A stretch of 64,000 bases of DNA, taken from contig NZ_JBHUIT010000017.1 in assembly GCF_042683045.1 (NCBI RefSeq), positions 186,001-250,000 on the forward strand. Reading direction: 5' to 3'. Made by a program: the position numbers and the translations under genes. Shown in pieces: positions 1 through 8,973 of the stretch. The notes beneath the pieces are model-generated. The model was given only the letters and a program-made list of their open reading frames with translations, made no database searches and had not been told where the DNA came from. Numbering within the stretch: position 1 is the stretch's first letter; every line of letters begins with the position of its first letter. Origin of the DNA: Luteolibacter algae (GTDB taxonomy: Bacteria; Verrucomicrobiota; Verrucomicrobiia; Verrucomicrobiales; Akkermansiaceae).

Positions 1-1
1 A

Positions 2-952
2 GAGGCTGCACGTCCACTGGGGGATCGCATTGATTTCGTAAGTATCGTTGCGCGTAACGACCTTCATTACAAAGTGGCGAAAAAGTTCCTGGAGAACGGG
101 ATCCACGTCGTTTGCGAAAAGCCTCTCGCCCTTTCCAAAGCCCAAGGGGAAGACCTTCAGAATGTGGTTGAAAAATCCGGCCTGGTGTTTGCTTTGACTC
201 ATAATTATACGGGCTATCCGATGGTCAAAGAAGCCCGTGCTTTGGTAAAACAAGGCAAACTGGGTAAAATTCTGAAAATCGTTGCCGAGTATCCACAGGG
301 TTACGGAATCGTCTCCTATGAGGAGGCTGCGGCAGGAGATGGCAAAATTTCCAATTGGCGGATGGATCCGAGTATCTCTGGAATTTCCAACTGCATCGGT
401 GATATTGGAACACATGCTGAAAACCTCGCCCAATACATTTCCGGATTGAAACTGGAATCGGTGGCTGCGGATTTAAACACCTTCATCCCAGGTCGTGAGC
501 TTGATGATGATGGCTCAATGTTGTGCCGCTATGAAGGTGGGGCACGGGGAGTTTTGTTCGCTTCGCAGATTTCCACCGGCGAAGAGAACGGACTTAATAT
601 CCGTATCTATGGGACCAAGGCCTCGATCGAGTGGCATCAAGAGCATCCGAATGAATTGATCGTGAAGTATGCCGAAAAGCCGAGGGAGATCTGGCGTCGG
701 GGTAACTCGTATAATGGTGAGGCCGCCGCCAAATACACACGTTTGCCATTTGGTCACCCGGAAGCATTTATCGAAGCTTTCGCGAATATCTATCTCGCTG
801 CTAGTGAGGCGATTTCCGACTCCATTGCCGGGAATTTCAAAGGAAACGAAGCTTACGATTTCCCGACGGTCAAAGATGGGGTGGAGGGTATGGCGTTCAT
901 TGAGGCGGCTGTGAAATCTTCACAAAACAACGGAGCCTGGACTAATCTGTAG
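2..952 (+). CDS. Gfo/Idh/MocA-family oxidoreductase, 5' end missing
   Basis: NAD(P)-dependent sugar or sugar-acid dehydrogenase; 316 residues are visible and the reading frame is already open at the window edge, so the Rossmann GxGxxG and start codon lie outside. The visible part begins in the late Rossmann fold (DFVSIVARNDLHY) and continues with the family signature CEKPLA, whose Lys is catalytic in inositol dehydrogenase. DIGTHA supplies the Asp and His spaced four apart as in that enzyme. The C-terminal alpha/beta domain runs to the stop. The substrate cannot be read from sequence. A possible terminator follows, and the next gene is on the opposite strand. Confidence 0.88.
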   Translation, partial: EAARPLGDRIDFVSIVARNDLHYKVAKKFLENGIHVVCEKPLALSKAQGEDLQNVVEKSGLVFALTHNYTGYPMVKEARALVKQGKLGKILKIVAEYPQGYGIVSYEEAAAGDGKISNWRMDPSISGISNCIGDIGTHAENLAQYISGLKLESVAADLNTFIPGRELDDDGSMLCRYEGGARGVLFASQISTGEENGLNIRIYGTKASIEWHQEHPNELIVKYAEKPREIWRRGNSYNGEAAAKYTRLPFGHPEAFIEAFANIYLAASEAISDSIAGNFKGNEAYDFPTVKDGVEGMAFIEAAVKSSQNNGAWTNL

Positions 953-995
953 GTTTTTGCCCCAAATCTTTTTGAGATTTGCCCCGAAAGGACTC

Positions 996-1023
996 GCCCC
1001 GTGCGATTTCTTCCGGGGCTTTT
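996..1023 (+). terminator. Possible Rho-independent terminator
   Basis: GCCCCG (996-1001) pairs with CGGGGC (1014-1019) and is followed by TTTT. A second hairpin, CAAATCT/AGATTTG (963-981, perfect 7 bp), lies just upstream. Together they probably end transcription of the truncated oxidoreductase gene. The T tract is short. Confidence 0.4.
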
Positions 1024-1049
1024 CGTTTGGTCAATCCGATGGGTAGGGA

Positions 1050-2393
1050 CTACGGGCTGAAATGCTTAAGTATCGCGGAATGGATATCTTCCGCGTGTTC
1101 TACTTTTTCCGAAGAGCCAATGAAAACAGGCTTTTCCTCATCGGGGACGATGTCTCGTCCGTGAGAGCCTTTCACTAAAGTCGCATCAAGCGGAATGACA
1201 TCCAGGAGACCACGGATTCCCAACTTCTTTTTAACCAGAAATTTCGCGATCTTTGCTTTTGGAAATTTTATCTCGGGATCGACGAAAAGCTCGCAAGGAT
1301 CGTAGCCGGGCTTCCGATGGATATCGATCGTGCGGGCAAAATCAGGGGCAACCTGATCATCGATCCAATAGTAATAAGTGAACCAGGCATCAGGCTTGGC
1401 GATAGCTATAAAATCACCCGAGCGTGGATGATTCTGTAGACGGATTTCATCTATGCCGACGGTCTTTTCCAATAAGTCACGCACTTCCCGCGTGATGGCT
1501 TTGTCGTTGATGTAAATGTGAGCGATCTGATGATCGGCGATGGCAAAGGCTTTGCATCCCCCGCAGTCCAAGGTCTCTCTGCCAAGTTCGTTTTTGATCG
1601 AGAGCCATCCTTTTTGGCGGAAAAGGCGATTGAGGTGTATCGGCTGATGGACTGCCGAAATGCCATACTCGGACAGTAACATTACACGAATCCCACGTGA
1701 CTCATAGTAGTCGATCAGATCAGTCACCACGTGATCGATTGCGCGCACTTGATCAGCTACAAGGGGTGAGTCCGGCCCATCCTTTTGGAGGCAATAATCG
1801 AGGTGGGGTAGGTAAGTGAGAGATAGCGTCGGCTGGTGTTTCTCCTCCACCCATTTTGCGGAAGAGGCGATCCATTCGGATGAGGCGATACCCGCGGCAG
1901 GACCCCAAAATGCGGGAAAAGGAAATGGTCCCAAATTAGCTTTCAACTCATCCCGCATCATCATGGGCTGGGTGTGGATATCGAAAAACTTCGAGCCATC
2001 CGCAGGATAAAGAGGGCGGGGAGTGATGGTATAATCCGCAGAGGAATACATGTTATACCACCAAAAGAGCTTCGCGCAGGTAAATTCCGGCATTGTCTCC
2101 CTAAGTTGACCGCGGAGAGTGTCCCAAATTTTCTCTCCCTGCACGATGTGGTTCGACTGTTTCCAAAAACGAACCTCCGCATTTTCCCGATCATACCATC
2201 CGTTGGCCACGATTCCGTGTTGTTCCGGTTTTGAGCCGGTAATGATTGATGATTGGCCAGTGGTAGTCAGGGCTGGAAATGCCGGAGTGTAACTCTGGAC
2301 TCCGTGCTTTTCCGCGAAGCTCCGGATGCCGGGGCAGTTTTCGCCGATAAGAGATTTCGAGAGTCCGACAATATTTAGAACGGCGAGGCGCAT
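1050..2393 (-). CDS. Alkaline-phosphatase-superfamily phosphodiesterase/pyrophosphatase-like protein
   Basis: 447 residues with no signal peptide. The N-terminal half resembles type I phosphodiesterase/nucleotide pyrophosphatases: FPALTTTGQSS at about residues 39-49 fits the Thr nucleophile region. Asp/His candidates for the di-metal site appear in LPHLDYCLQKDGP, in the SEYGIS region and in KGSHGRD near the C-terminus. These enzymes hydrolyse phosphodiester or phosphonate bonds, and cytoplasmic relatives are commonly annotated only as alkaline phosphatase family. The substrate is unknown. It is transcribed divergently from the zinc-ribbon membrane protein at 2515 and converges on the oxidoreductase at the window start. 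Confidence 0.8.
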   Translation of the reverse strand: MRLAVLNIVGLSKSLIGENCPGIRSFAEKHGVQSYTPAFPALTTTGQSSIITGSKPEQHGIVANGWYDRENAEVRFWKQSNHIVQGEKIWDTLRGQLRETMPEFTCAKLFWWYNMYSSADYTITPRPLYPADGSKFFDIHTQPMMMRDELKANLGPFPFPAFWGPAAGIASSEWIASSAKWVEEKHQPTLSLTYLPHLDYCLQKDGPDSPLVADQVRAIDHVVTDLIDYYESRGIRVMLLSEYGISAVHQPIHLNRLFRQKGWLSIKNELGRETLDCGGCKAFAIADHQIAHIYINDKAITREVRDLLEKTVGIDEIRLQNHPRSGDFIAIAKPDAWFTYYYWIDDQVAPDFARTIDIHRKPGYDPCELFVDPEIKFPKAKIAKFLVKKKLGIRGLLDVIPLDATLVKGSHGRDIVPDEEKPVFIGSSEKVEHAEDIHSAILKHFSP

Positions 2394-2514
2394 GGATGAG
2401 AGAGAGACGTTTGGGAACTGTCAACGGTAGCTATCAACTCTACGATCGGCAAGGATAGCAAACTATCAGGTCTGTCCGGAAGTTGACTTTCCAGCCAGGG
2501 AGTGGGGATTCCTT

Positions 2515-3891
2515 ATGATTCAGCAAGCAATTGATTTTTCCGGGAAATCCTGCGTTTCTTGGAAGATGTTCGAGAACGCGATGGATATGCTTGAGAAGGG
2601 TGCTGTGAGAAAGCGCCTGCTTGAGGGGGCGTTGAGCTGTCCGGAGTGCGGGGAACAAACCGCAGATTTCCCTGTCGAGTGGGATCGGGTGCTGGAATGT
2701 GAAGCTTGTGGAATCAAAGCTTCGCTATCGGAATGGGCCTCAAGGTCGGAAGAAAATGACTGTATCGGGGAGGTGGTTTCACTGCCGGAGAACAGCACTA
2801 TTCAAAAGTCAGGTGATGGCTGGGGTGGATCGGTCTGGCATATTCCGCCTGCCGGAAAGTTTCTAGCCGTGCTGCTATTGGGAATCTTTTGGTGCTCGAT
2901 CACTGGCTTTGCCAGCGTGATCACGATCACGAGTATGATCAGTGGCAATGAGGTGAGGGATGCCATGCCATGGTGGATGGCAATCATCTTTTTTGGTATC
3001 TTTTGGACGATTGGTCTGAGGATGCTTTATGAGGCTCTCAAATTGAAATTTTTGTCCCACACGATTGTCGTCAGTGGTGGAGTGCTTGCACTGCGAAGAG
3101 AGATGTTTGGCCGTAGCAATGAGAGAGCGCTCAATTGTTCTGAAATCAGGACCATTGAAAGAAGGGAGTTTTACAGGCAAAACAAACAACCGGTGTTTGG
3201 GATTGAGATCAAAGCCGACCGTGCAAAAATGAAATTTGGCGGGGGCTTGGACAAGGCGGAACAAGTCTGGTTGATCTCAGAGCTTCGAAGAGAGGTTTTC
3301 GCGTCACGGAAAACACCCGGGACAAGATCTGGAGGCCACGAAGGCGGCGCGGTGAAATCGGTTTTTTCGTATTCCATACCCGGCGCGAAAAAGGGTTCTT
3401 GGTTAGCGGGTCTGGTGATGTCGCTGATTGGCGGGCTGTTTATGTGTATCGGGATTTTTGGGATTTCTCAATCAGCGTGGCCTGAATGGAACCCCGATTT
3501 GGGTATTGAGAATCTTCTGGCGTATTTGCCCGCGCTGTTCAGTGATGGATTTGCGGCTATCTGGACCTTGGTTTCGTCGGTTTTCCTTCTGATTGGTTTG
3601 TCGGCATTGGTGGCAGCAATCAAAGGTCATGGTGTGGACCGCCGGATCGAAGGTAACCCAACAGATATTTCCATCCGCAGATACCAGCGTGGAAAAATTC
3701 TGGAGGATCAATCGTTTCCACGCAGAGAGGTAACAGACATCCGTAGCTCGGTAAGCGGCAAATCCAACGGGAAGGATATGAAACGCCTGGAGTTGATCGT
3801 GAATGACCGGGTGGTGAAGATTGCCCGGTGGATAGATGGTGGGGCCGCAGACAAGCTGGTCAGCGAGGTGCGGCAGGCTATGGGACTTTAA
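2515..3891 (+). CDS. Zinc-ribbon membrane protein of unknown function
   Basis: 458 residues; I do not recognise a named family. Two CxxC pairs near the N-terminus (C42/C45 and C62/C65) form a probable zinc ribbon. Two hydrophobic segments follow at about 115-140 and 152-175, then a soluble beta-rich region with a pattern like bacterial PH-type domains (VVSGGVLALRREMFGR). Two more hydrophobic segments lie at about 295-320 and 345-370, followed by a second such soluble region. The layout therefore looks like a duplicated [TM pair + soluble domain] unit. Internal ATGs at 2566 and 2581 are alternative starts. It converges on the metallo-hydrolase gene with only 9 bases between them. Confidence 0.75.
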   Translation: MIQQAIDFSGKSCVSWKMFENAMDMLEKGAVRKRLLEGALSCPECGEQTADFPVEWDRVLECEACGIKASLSEWASRSEENDCIGEVVSLPENSTIQKSGDGWGGSVWHIPPAGKFLAVLLLGIFWCSITGFASVITITSMISGNEVRDAMPWWMAIIFFGIFWTIGLRMLYEALKLKFLSHTIVVSGGVLALRREMFGRSNERALNCSEIRTIERREFYRQNKQPVFGIEIKADRAKMKFGGGLDKAEQVWLISELRREVFASRKTPGTRSGGHEGGAVKSVFSYSIPGAKKGSWLAGLVMSLIGGLFMCIGIFGISQSAWPEWNPDLGIENLLAYLPALFSDGFAAIWTLVSSVFLLIGLSALVAAIKGHGVDRRIEGNPTDISIRRYQRGKILEDQSFPRREVTDIRSSVSGKSNGKDMKRLELIVNDRVVKIARWIDGGAADKLVSEVRQAMGL

Positions 3892-3900
3892 GCGAAGCGT

Positions 3901-5298
3901 TTAGAAAGTAACTTCGGAGCCAAGCTTCCCGACTGAGACGTTGTGCTTGGTTTCCGATAAAGCGCTCTGCAATGCGCTGGCGCTGTCCGGTTCCCCGTGT
4001 ATCAGCCATGTCTGGGTCTTGTTACCGCGGATTCTATTGAAGTAATCCACCAATTCCGAATGGTCCGCATGGCCCGAGAACGAATCCACAATCTCAATGT
4101 GTGCCTTCACGTGAAAGGTATCACCGAGGATATTGACATCTTTCGCCCCATCGCGGATCCTCCGACCCAAGGTCCTTTCGGCACAGTAGCCAACAAATAG
4201 AATCGTATTTCTGGAGTCTTCGATATTGTTCCGAAGGTGATGAAGAATACGCCCTGCTTCGCACATCCCGGAAGCGGAAATAATAATCGAAACTCCCTCA
4301 AGCTCGTTCAGGGACTTGGAACCTTTGACGGATCTGATCAGGGTAAGGTCTTCAAACCCGAAGGGATTTTGCTTTTCAAACAGCGCTTCATAAACTTCTT
4401 CGTTAAATGAATCCGGATGTAAGCGGTAGATTTCCGTGGCACTGACCGCCAGGGGGCTGTCTACAAAAACGGGGATATGTGGCAGCTCGTTTGCGAGAAA
4501 TAGCTCGTTGAGCACATAAAGCAGCTTCTGGGTGCGCTCTACCGCGAAGGCGGGAATAAGAATTTTTCCCCCTCGTTTCGCGGCTTCTTTGATGACCTCG
4601 GCAAAATGTTTGTCGAACCCGGGAGGAGCTTCGTGCTCGCGGCCGCCATAAGTGCTCTCCATAAGGACGAAATCGACATTATCCACAGCAACGGGATCGC
4701 GCAGAACCTCGCTATCACCACGGCCGACATCGCCGGAAAAGAGGAAGCGTTTCTTCATTCCATCAGCTTGATCTTTTATATCCAATACGATCTGTGCGGA
4801 TCCGAGGATATGCCCTGCATCGACAAAAGTTAGTTCCACCCCATCGGCAATTGGAATTGGCCTGTCGTAGCTCATCGTCACGAATTGGCGGAGACAACGT
4901 TCCGCATCCTGTTCGTTGTAGAGCGGTTCGACTTTTTCCAGTCCCTTTCGCACCCGGTGCTTGTTGACCCAGCGAATATCGCTCTCCTGGATACGTGCAG
5001 AATCCCTTAGCATGATCTGGCAGAGATCACGGGTCGCGTGGGTTGAATAGATCGTCCCGGTGAAGCCTTTTTTCGCTAGGTTGGGAAGGTTACCACTGTG
5101 ATCGATATGTGCGTGTGAAAGAATTACGATATCAACTCCAGCGGGATCGTAGTGTGGAAAACAGCAGTTGATCTCATAGGCATCTTTGCGGCTGCCCTGG
5201 TATAAGCCGCAGTCCAGGAGGATGCGTTTTCCATTGATCTCCAAAAGGTGCTGCGAGCCGGTGGTGGTGCCAGCGGCGCCACAGAATTTGAGTTTCAT
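3901..5298 (-). CDS. MBL-fold beta-CASP RNA-processing-type metallo-hydrolase
   Basis: 465 residues, the usual length for bacterial YSH1/CPSF73-like exonuclease proteins. The metallo-beta-lactamase zinc motif HxHxDH is present as SHAHIDHSG at about residue 60, with further ligand positions in DAGHILGSA and FSGDVGRG. The beta-CASP insertion and the RMMBL-type C-terminus follow (IISASGMCEAGRILHHL, FSGHADHSELVDY). Family members cleave RNA endo- or exonucleolytically, although many bacterial ones are uncharacterised. The start follows MKLKFCGAAGTTTGSQH, a typical beginning for the family. It may be co-transcribed behind the alpha/beta hydrolase 75 bases upstream. Confidence 0.9.
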   Translation of the reverse strand: MKLKFCGAAGTTTGSQHLLEINGKRILLDCGLYQGSRKDAYEINCCFPHYDPAGVDIVILSHAHIDHSGNLPNLAKKGFTGTIYSTHATRDLCQIMLRDSARIQESDIRWVNKHRVRKGLEKVEPLYNEQDAERCLRQFVTMSYDRPIPIADGVELTFVDAGHILGSAQIVLDIKDQADGMKKRFLFSGDVGRGDSEVLRDPVAVDNVDFVLMESTYGGREHEAPPGFDKHFAEVIKEAAKRGGKILIPAFAVERTQKLLYVLNELFLANELPHIPVFVDSPLAVSATEIYRLHPDSFNEEVYEALFEKQNPFGFEDLTLIRSVKGSKSLNELEGVSIIISASGMCEAGRILHHLRNNIEDSRNTILFVGYCAERTLGRRIRDGAKDVNILGDTFHVKAHIEIVDSFSGHADHSELVDYFNRIRGNKTQTWLIHGEPDSASALQSALSETKHNVSVGKLGSEVTF

Positions 5299-5373
5299 AT
5301 CCTATCAGTCTCGTAGCAGAGAAATTTTGGCGCAAGGGAAAAGGATGAGGACTCGGCCGACAAGGCAGCGCTA

Positions 5374-6375
5374 TTATCTGTCCAGAAAGTCCACCAGAGG
5401 GGTGATGAATTTTCCGTAGGATTCGATATGGGGGAGATGCCCGATTCCCTCAAGCTCTACGAGCGTCGAATTCGGAATTGCCTCTGCAGCCTTTTTCCCC
5501 AGCTCCGGGTAAAGACCCATCTTTGCGGATATTTCCTCCGGAACAGATGCCTTTCCTAAAGCTGTGCGGTCACGTTGCCCGATGATTAGTAGAGTTGGCA
5601 CTTTCACCAGGGGAAACTCATAGACAACCGGTTGGGTGAAAATCATGTCATAGGTGAGAGCCTGATTCCAAGCTACGCGGGGATAGTCTTCGCTGCTCGC
5701 GATGCCTGCGAGAATTTCCACCCATGGGTCGTATTCGGGCTTCCATTGGCCATCGTAGTAGCTTTCCTGCTGATACTTACGGATTGAGTCAGCATCCGTC
5801 TGGAGCTCCTTCTCATACCATTGATCGATACCGGGATAGGGCACCATTGTTTTCCAATCTTCCAGGCCTATCGGATTTTCCAAAATCAGGGAGCGCGTTT
5901 CCGAAGGAAACATCAGCGCGTAACGGGTAGCGATCATACCGCCCATCGAATGCCCCAACACGTGGGGCTTTTCCGCACCGAGCTCATCGAGGAGTTGCTT
6001 GGTATGACTCGCAAGAGAATGAAATGTGTAGTGGTAGTTTTCAGGTTTGGAGGATTTCCCGAAGCCGATTTGATCTGGAATAATCACCCGATAGCCGCGC
6101 TCCGCCAGATCTTTCGCCGTCCGCTCCCAATAGGCTCCGCAGAAATTCTTTCCGTGGAGAAGAAGGACGACCTCCCCGTTCGCCTTCGCCGGCCTGACAT
6201 CCATATATGCCATCTCGAGCGATTGCTTTTGCGCGGTGAAGTTGAAAAACTCAACGGGAAACGGATACTCGTAGTGTTCCAGCCTGATTCCCAACGGTTT
6301 ACTCTCCTCGGCATGGATGGGAATTGCGGTTCCGAAAAGCCCGAGAACAAAAACTGTGAAGATTCTGAAAATCAT
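5374..6375 (-). CDS. Exported alpha/beta hydrolase
   Basis: 333 residues from the ATG at 6375, chosen over a longer reading from 6408 because it puts a signal peptide (IFRIFTVFVLGLFGTAIPIHA) at the N-terminus. The fold is that of haloalkane-dehalogenase/epoxide-hydrolase-like lipases and esterases: LLLHGKNFCG gives the oxyanion region, GHSMGG the Ser nucleophile elbow, IGQRDRTA the Asp region and GIGHLPHIE the catalytic His. It probably acts as a periplasmic or secreted esterase; the substrate is not predictable. It sits 48 bases downstream of the ArgA-type gene on the same strand. Confidence 0.87.
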   Translation of the reverse strand: MIFRIFTVFVLGLFGTAIPIHAEESKPLGIRLEHYEYPFPVEFFNFTAQKQSLEMAYMDVRPAKANGEVVLLLHGKNFCGAYWERTAKDLAERGYRVIIPDQIGFGKSSKPENYHYTFHSLASHTKQLLDELGAEKPHVLGHSMGGMIATRYALMFPSETRSLILENPIGLEDWKTMVPYPGIDQWYEKELQTDADSIRKYQQESYYDGQWKPEYDPWVEILAGIASSEDYPRVAWNQALTYDMIFTQPVVYEFPLVKVPTLLIIGQRDRTALGKASVPEEISAKMGLYPELGKKAAEAIPNSTLVELEGIGHLPHIESYGKFITPLVDFLDR

Positions 6376-6423
6376 CCCGCAAGCTAGAACGGATTCCGCG
6401 CCTCTCAAGCGATATTGGCGTAT

Positions 6424-7524
6424 CTAGAATGTTTTTCCAAACACAAGGGAGTCACGGCCGGAAGCGATGAACTGTGCACGGCGTTTTTCCGGCAGTGCAT
6501 CGAGATCCATTTGCTGGTAGCCAGCTCGTTTGAAGAATTCCGCAGCGCGATTGGTTAGAGCGAATACCCGCGGAATTTGCTTTGCCAGAGCCAGATGTTC
6601 GGCGTGTTCGACGAGCTCGTAGCCATAGCCCCGGCCTTCATGGGCCTGCTTGACATACAAGCACGCCACCTCTGCGCAGTTCTCTCCAATGTATTCGTGC
6701 AAAGCCACGCAACCCACCACGTTATCATCTATCGTCATCACGTGATAATCGGAGATTTTTTCATAGATGTCCTCGTAGGTTCGCGCGACAAGTTTGGTGC
6801 GACGCACCACGCGGCCGATCATTCCCAGCAGTTCCGGAATGTCATCTTCCCGAAGCTCGCGGATGATTCTATAACTATCGGCGTGGACCATCGTTCCAAC
6901 GCCTTCGTTGGAAAATAGCTCATCTACGAGGACTCCCTGCTGTCTACCATTCAGGACGTGGACCCGTGGCACTCCACGATGGCAGGCCTCTGCAGCAGAC
7001 AGGAGTAGTTCTTTGCCCTGGACGTCCTCATTCGCAAGTGTTTCGGGGACGTCCGCAGCACGGATAGCGTGGGCGGGCTGACCATTTACCAGGATACTTT
7101 CTTCCAACAGTGCGATAACTTTGGTCACGCCGATCAGCTTCGCGAAATCCACGACTTCGCGATCGAGCGGGCCGAATCCGGATGCATCAATGATCGCAGA
7201 TTGCCCGCGTTGTAAAATCTCTCTGACTTCCTTCGCCGCCAGGTCGTCGCCTATCGGCCTGGTCACCCGCGCGGCCATAATTTCACATTCCAAGGTCCAA
7301 TCGTAGAGATCTTTGAGATCTCCTCCAAGCACGCCTAGCACCAATTTGACTCCAAGATCTTCCAGAACAGCCAGGTCCAAAAGGGTCTCCGCGACCGCTG
7401 GTTCCGGCAGCAAACCTGCTTCGATCAATACACAAAAAATCTTCCCCCTGAATTGGGGGATGTATTGGAGGACGGCTCTCAAGTCACTTTTTTCGACCAC
7501 GGCAATGAGGCTAAACTCCGGCAT
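6424..7524 (-). CDS. argA: ArgA-type N-acetylglutamate synthase (kinase-like + GNAT)
   Basis: 366 residues in two domains: an amino-acid-kinase-like fold (about 1-220) and a GNAT acetyltransferase (about 225-366). ArgA landmarks are RVHVLNGRQQGVLVDELFSNEGVGTMV at the domain junction, the acetyl-CoA loop region HEGRGYGYELVEHAEH, and LPEKRRA close to the end. The family transfers acetyl from acetyl-CoA to glutamate, the first step of arginine synthesis. It is shorter than the E. coli enzyme (about 440 residues) because the kinase-like part is reduced, so feedback control by arginine may differ. No other arginine gene lies nearby. Confidence 0.82.
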   Translation of the reverse strand: MPEFSLIAVVEKSDLRAVLQYIPQFRGKIFCVLIEAGLLPEPAVAETLLDLAVLEDLGVKLVLGVLGGDLKDLYDWTLECEIMAARVTRPIGDDLAAKEVREILQRGQSAIIDASGFGPLDREVVDFAKLIGVTKVIALLEESILVNGQPAHAIRAADVPETLANEDVQGKELLLSAAEACHRGVPRVHVLNGRQQGVLVDELFSNEGVGTMVHADSYRIIRELREDDIPELLGMIGRVVRRTKLVARTYEDIYEKISDYHVMTIDDNVVGCVALHEYIGENCAEVACLYVKQAHEGRGYGYELVEHAEHLALAKQIPRVFALTNRAAEFFKRAGYQQMDLDALPEKRRAQFIASGRDSLVFGKTF

Positions 7525-7587
7525 TCAAATTACAAACTTCAATCGCGATCCTGAATGCTTTTCCTTCGCCGTAAACATCGCAAATAA

Positions 7588-7617
7588 ACGAGCCTCACGA
7601 ATATTCATGAGGCTCGT
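7588..7617 (-). terminator. Hairpin terminator overlapping the 3' end of the lipoprotein gene
   Basis: A perfect 10-bp stem, ACGAGCCTCA (7588-7597) with TGAGGCTCGT (7608-7617). On the minus strand TTATTTG follows. The stop codon and last codons of the lipoprotein gene lie inside the hairpin, a compact arrangement suited to ending the three-gene leftward set. Confidence 0.65.
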
Positions 7618-8080
7618 TGCAACGGAAAGTTGGTGAAGGACAGATGGTTTGTTTTATAACCTCGATAGCCGATAGCCGCTCTTTTCCATCTCGTTCCGAG
7701 ACCGTGAGTTTTAAAATACCACCGGAAGAATCTGCAGTGACTTTGGTATGTGTCTCATCATGGGAATCGACTTTCCAATTGGTGAAATTATCGGCACTTC
7801 CTCCGCTTTCCCGGAAAGACGATGAAAACTGTGTAATGAAACTATTCGTGAAGTCTGCTCTTTCAGCATCATTCTTGAAGGTAACGTATCGTTGACCCAC
7901 AGGAACCCCAAGCGAGGTAAAAGTTTCCCAGTCAATATCATCCGCGACCGAAGTATTGCCTCTTGCCAGGGATTCAAAGGTTTGCTTCGCGAATGTGACA
8001 TCCCCGTCTGCATCCGCTTGTTTGCAATTTGAAAATAGAAACGGGATAACCAGGGCGAGGAGTAATGATAGATTTTTCAT
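7595..8080 (-). CDS. Small putative lipoprotein, unknown function
   Basis: 161 residues. A signal sequence ends in the lipobox LFSNC, so the mature protein should be lipid-anchored in the envelope. The rest is hydrophilic, with no motif I recognise; its general form (a helix, then a strand-rich section with VTADSSGGILKLTVSE) recalls small secreted domains of the SnoaL/NTF2 type, but this is only an impression. It is the last gene of a leftward group. Its ATG overlaps the stop of the DUF883-like gene (ATGA), implying translational coupling. Confidence 0.7.
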   Translation of the reverse strand: MKNLSLLLALVIPFLFSNCKQADADGDVTFAKQTFESLARGNTSVADDIDWETFTSLGVPVGQRYVTFKNDAERADFTNSFITQFSSSFRESGGSADNFTNWKVDSHDETHTKVTADSSGGILKLTVSERDGKERLSAIEVIKQTICPSPTFRCNEPHEYS

Positions 8081-8472
8081 GAAATGTATGGAGGCAATTG
8101 GTTGGTGTTGGAAACATTTTCGTCATCGTCCGAATGGTCTTTGCGGGTGCGGCAGCCAACGCTGCAATCACTCTTGCAAAGGTAGTAGATGCCAGCACCT
8201 ACTGCTCCCAGTAAGAGTAAACCTCCCAGCAGACCTGCCGAGGACTGGCCGGGATGTTGGCGGACATATCTCAATTGGGAAGCTGCATAGGCTCCCCCCG
8301 CATGAAGTCGGTCCCGCGCTTGATCGGCCAAATCTCTGGCGCTATCGGAGATGGTATGTTTTCCGGTATGGTGTAGGAGGCTTGATACATCGCCTTTGAG
8401 CTGCGAGATGTCGTGCCCGATACGGGATAATAAATCTTTTGCTTTGTGATCGTGAGATAATGAGTGGTTCAT
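8077..8472 (-). CDS. DUF883/ElaB-YqjD-like membrane-anchored protein
   Basis: 131 residues. A long amphipathic, charged helix (about 1-75) leads into a single glycine-rich transmembrane segment (SAGLLGGLLLLGAVGAGIYYL). This is the plan of ElaB/YqjD proteins, which tether to the inner membrane and, in E. coli, bind ribosomes in stationary phase. Unlike that family, where the TM segment ends the protein, this one has a further 30-residue tail with two close cysteines (CKSDCSVGC holds three in all) and an Asp cluster. It lies between the DUF1328 gene (29 bases upstream) and the lipoprotein gene (4-base overlap). A stress or osmotic role is inferred from family and neighbours. Confidence 0.7.
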   Translation of the reverse strand: MNHSLSHDHKAKDLLSRIGHDISQLKGDVSSLLHHTGKHTISDSARDLADQARDRLHAGGAYAASQLRYVRQHPGQSSAGLLGGLLLLGAVGAGIYYLCKSDCSVGCRTRKDHSDDDENVSNTNQLPPYIS

Positions 8473-8501
8473 AATAATAAATTTTTGAAGTTGAATTAGA
8501 C

Positions 8502-8672
8502 TTATGGAGTTTTGCCGCGAACTGCACGTGCAATTGCAGAAACTACCAATAAAACGAGGAATACAAAGAATAGAATTTGTGCAATCCCGGAAGCAGCTCC
8601 TGCGATTCCACCGAAGCCAAGAACGCCCGCGACAATGGCGAGAATGAGGAAAATAAGGGCCCAGCTTAACAT
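8502..8672 (-). CDS. DUF1328 (YtjA-type) small membrane protein
   Basis: 56 residues beginning MLSWALIFLILAIVAGVLGF, followed by GGIAGAASGIAQILFF and a second hydrophobic segment. These are hallmark features of the UPF0391/DUF1328 family of two-helix inner-membrane peptides. Function is unknown; members are often induced by envelope or osmotic stress. It is the first gene of the leftward set, and its start codon borders the 301-base intergenic region, so the promoter should lie at 8673-8760. No strong Shine-Dalgarno is visible. Confidence 0.85.
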   Translation of the reverse strand: MLSWALIFLILAIVAGVLGFGGIAGAASGIAQILFFVFLVLLVVSAIARAVRGKTP

Positions 8673-8973
8673 GGTTTTGGTTCTTTCTTTGGTTATGTTT
8701 TTATTGAAGTTCCCCGGAGGTTGTTCCGGAGAGTTACCAATTTCTCATTTGCACATGGAGTGCCAAAGCACCGATCTCTCCAAATCTCATGTGCTGTCTC
8801 GGTTTTCCTCTCTGGCCGATCCGATGGATCATTGTCAGAAATTGCAATTCGCTTCACCTGCTGATTTTTCAGTGCGATTTGCACGATCGAAAAACTCTTT
8901 TTGATCAATTGGTGCGCAGGTAATGAGAAGATTGGAGTGTTAGCTGGTGGCGAAATGCGCGTATTATATCGAT
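8673..8973. other. 301-base divergent intergenic region
   Basis: Separates the leftward DUF1328 set from the rightward haem-protein gene, so both promoters should be here. I see a TTGATCAA palindrome (8901-8908) and a short CCGGA/TCCGG hairpin near 8715, but no convincing -35/-10 pair. A 71-codon open frame on the minus strand (8693-8908) has no recognisable product and probably does not encode a protein. Confidence 0.5.

Noticed and set aside
8693..8908. 71-codon frame in the intergenic region before the haem-protein gene
   Set aside because: No recognisable product, no start signal, and it fills the space needed for two promoters.
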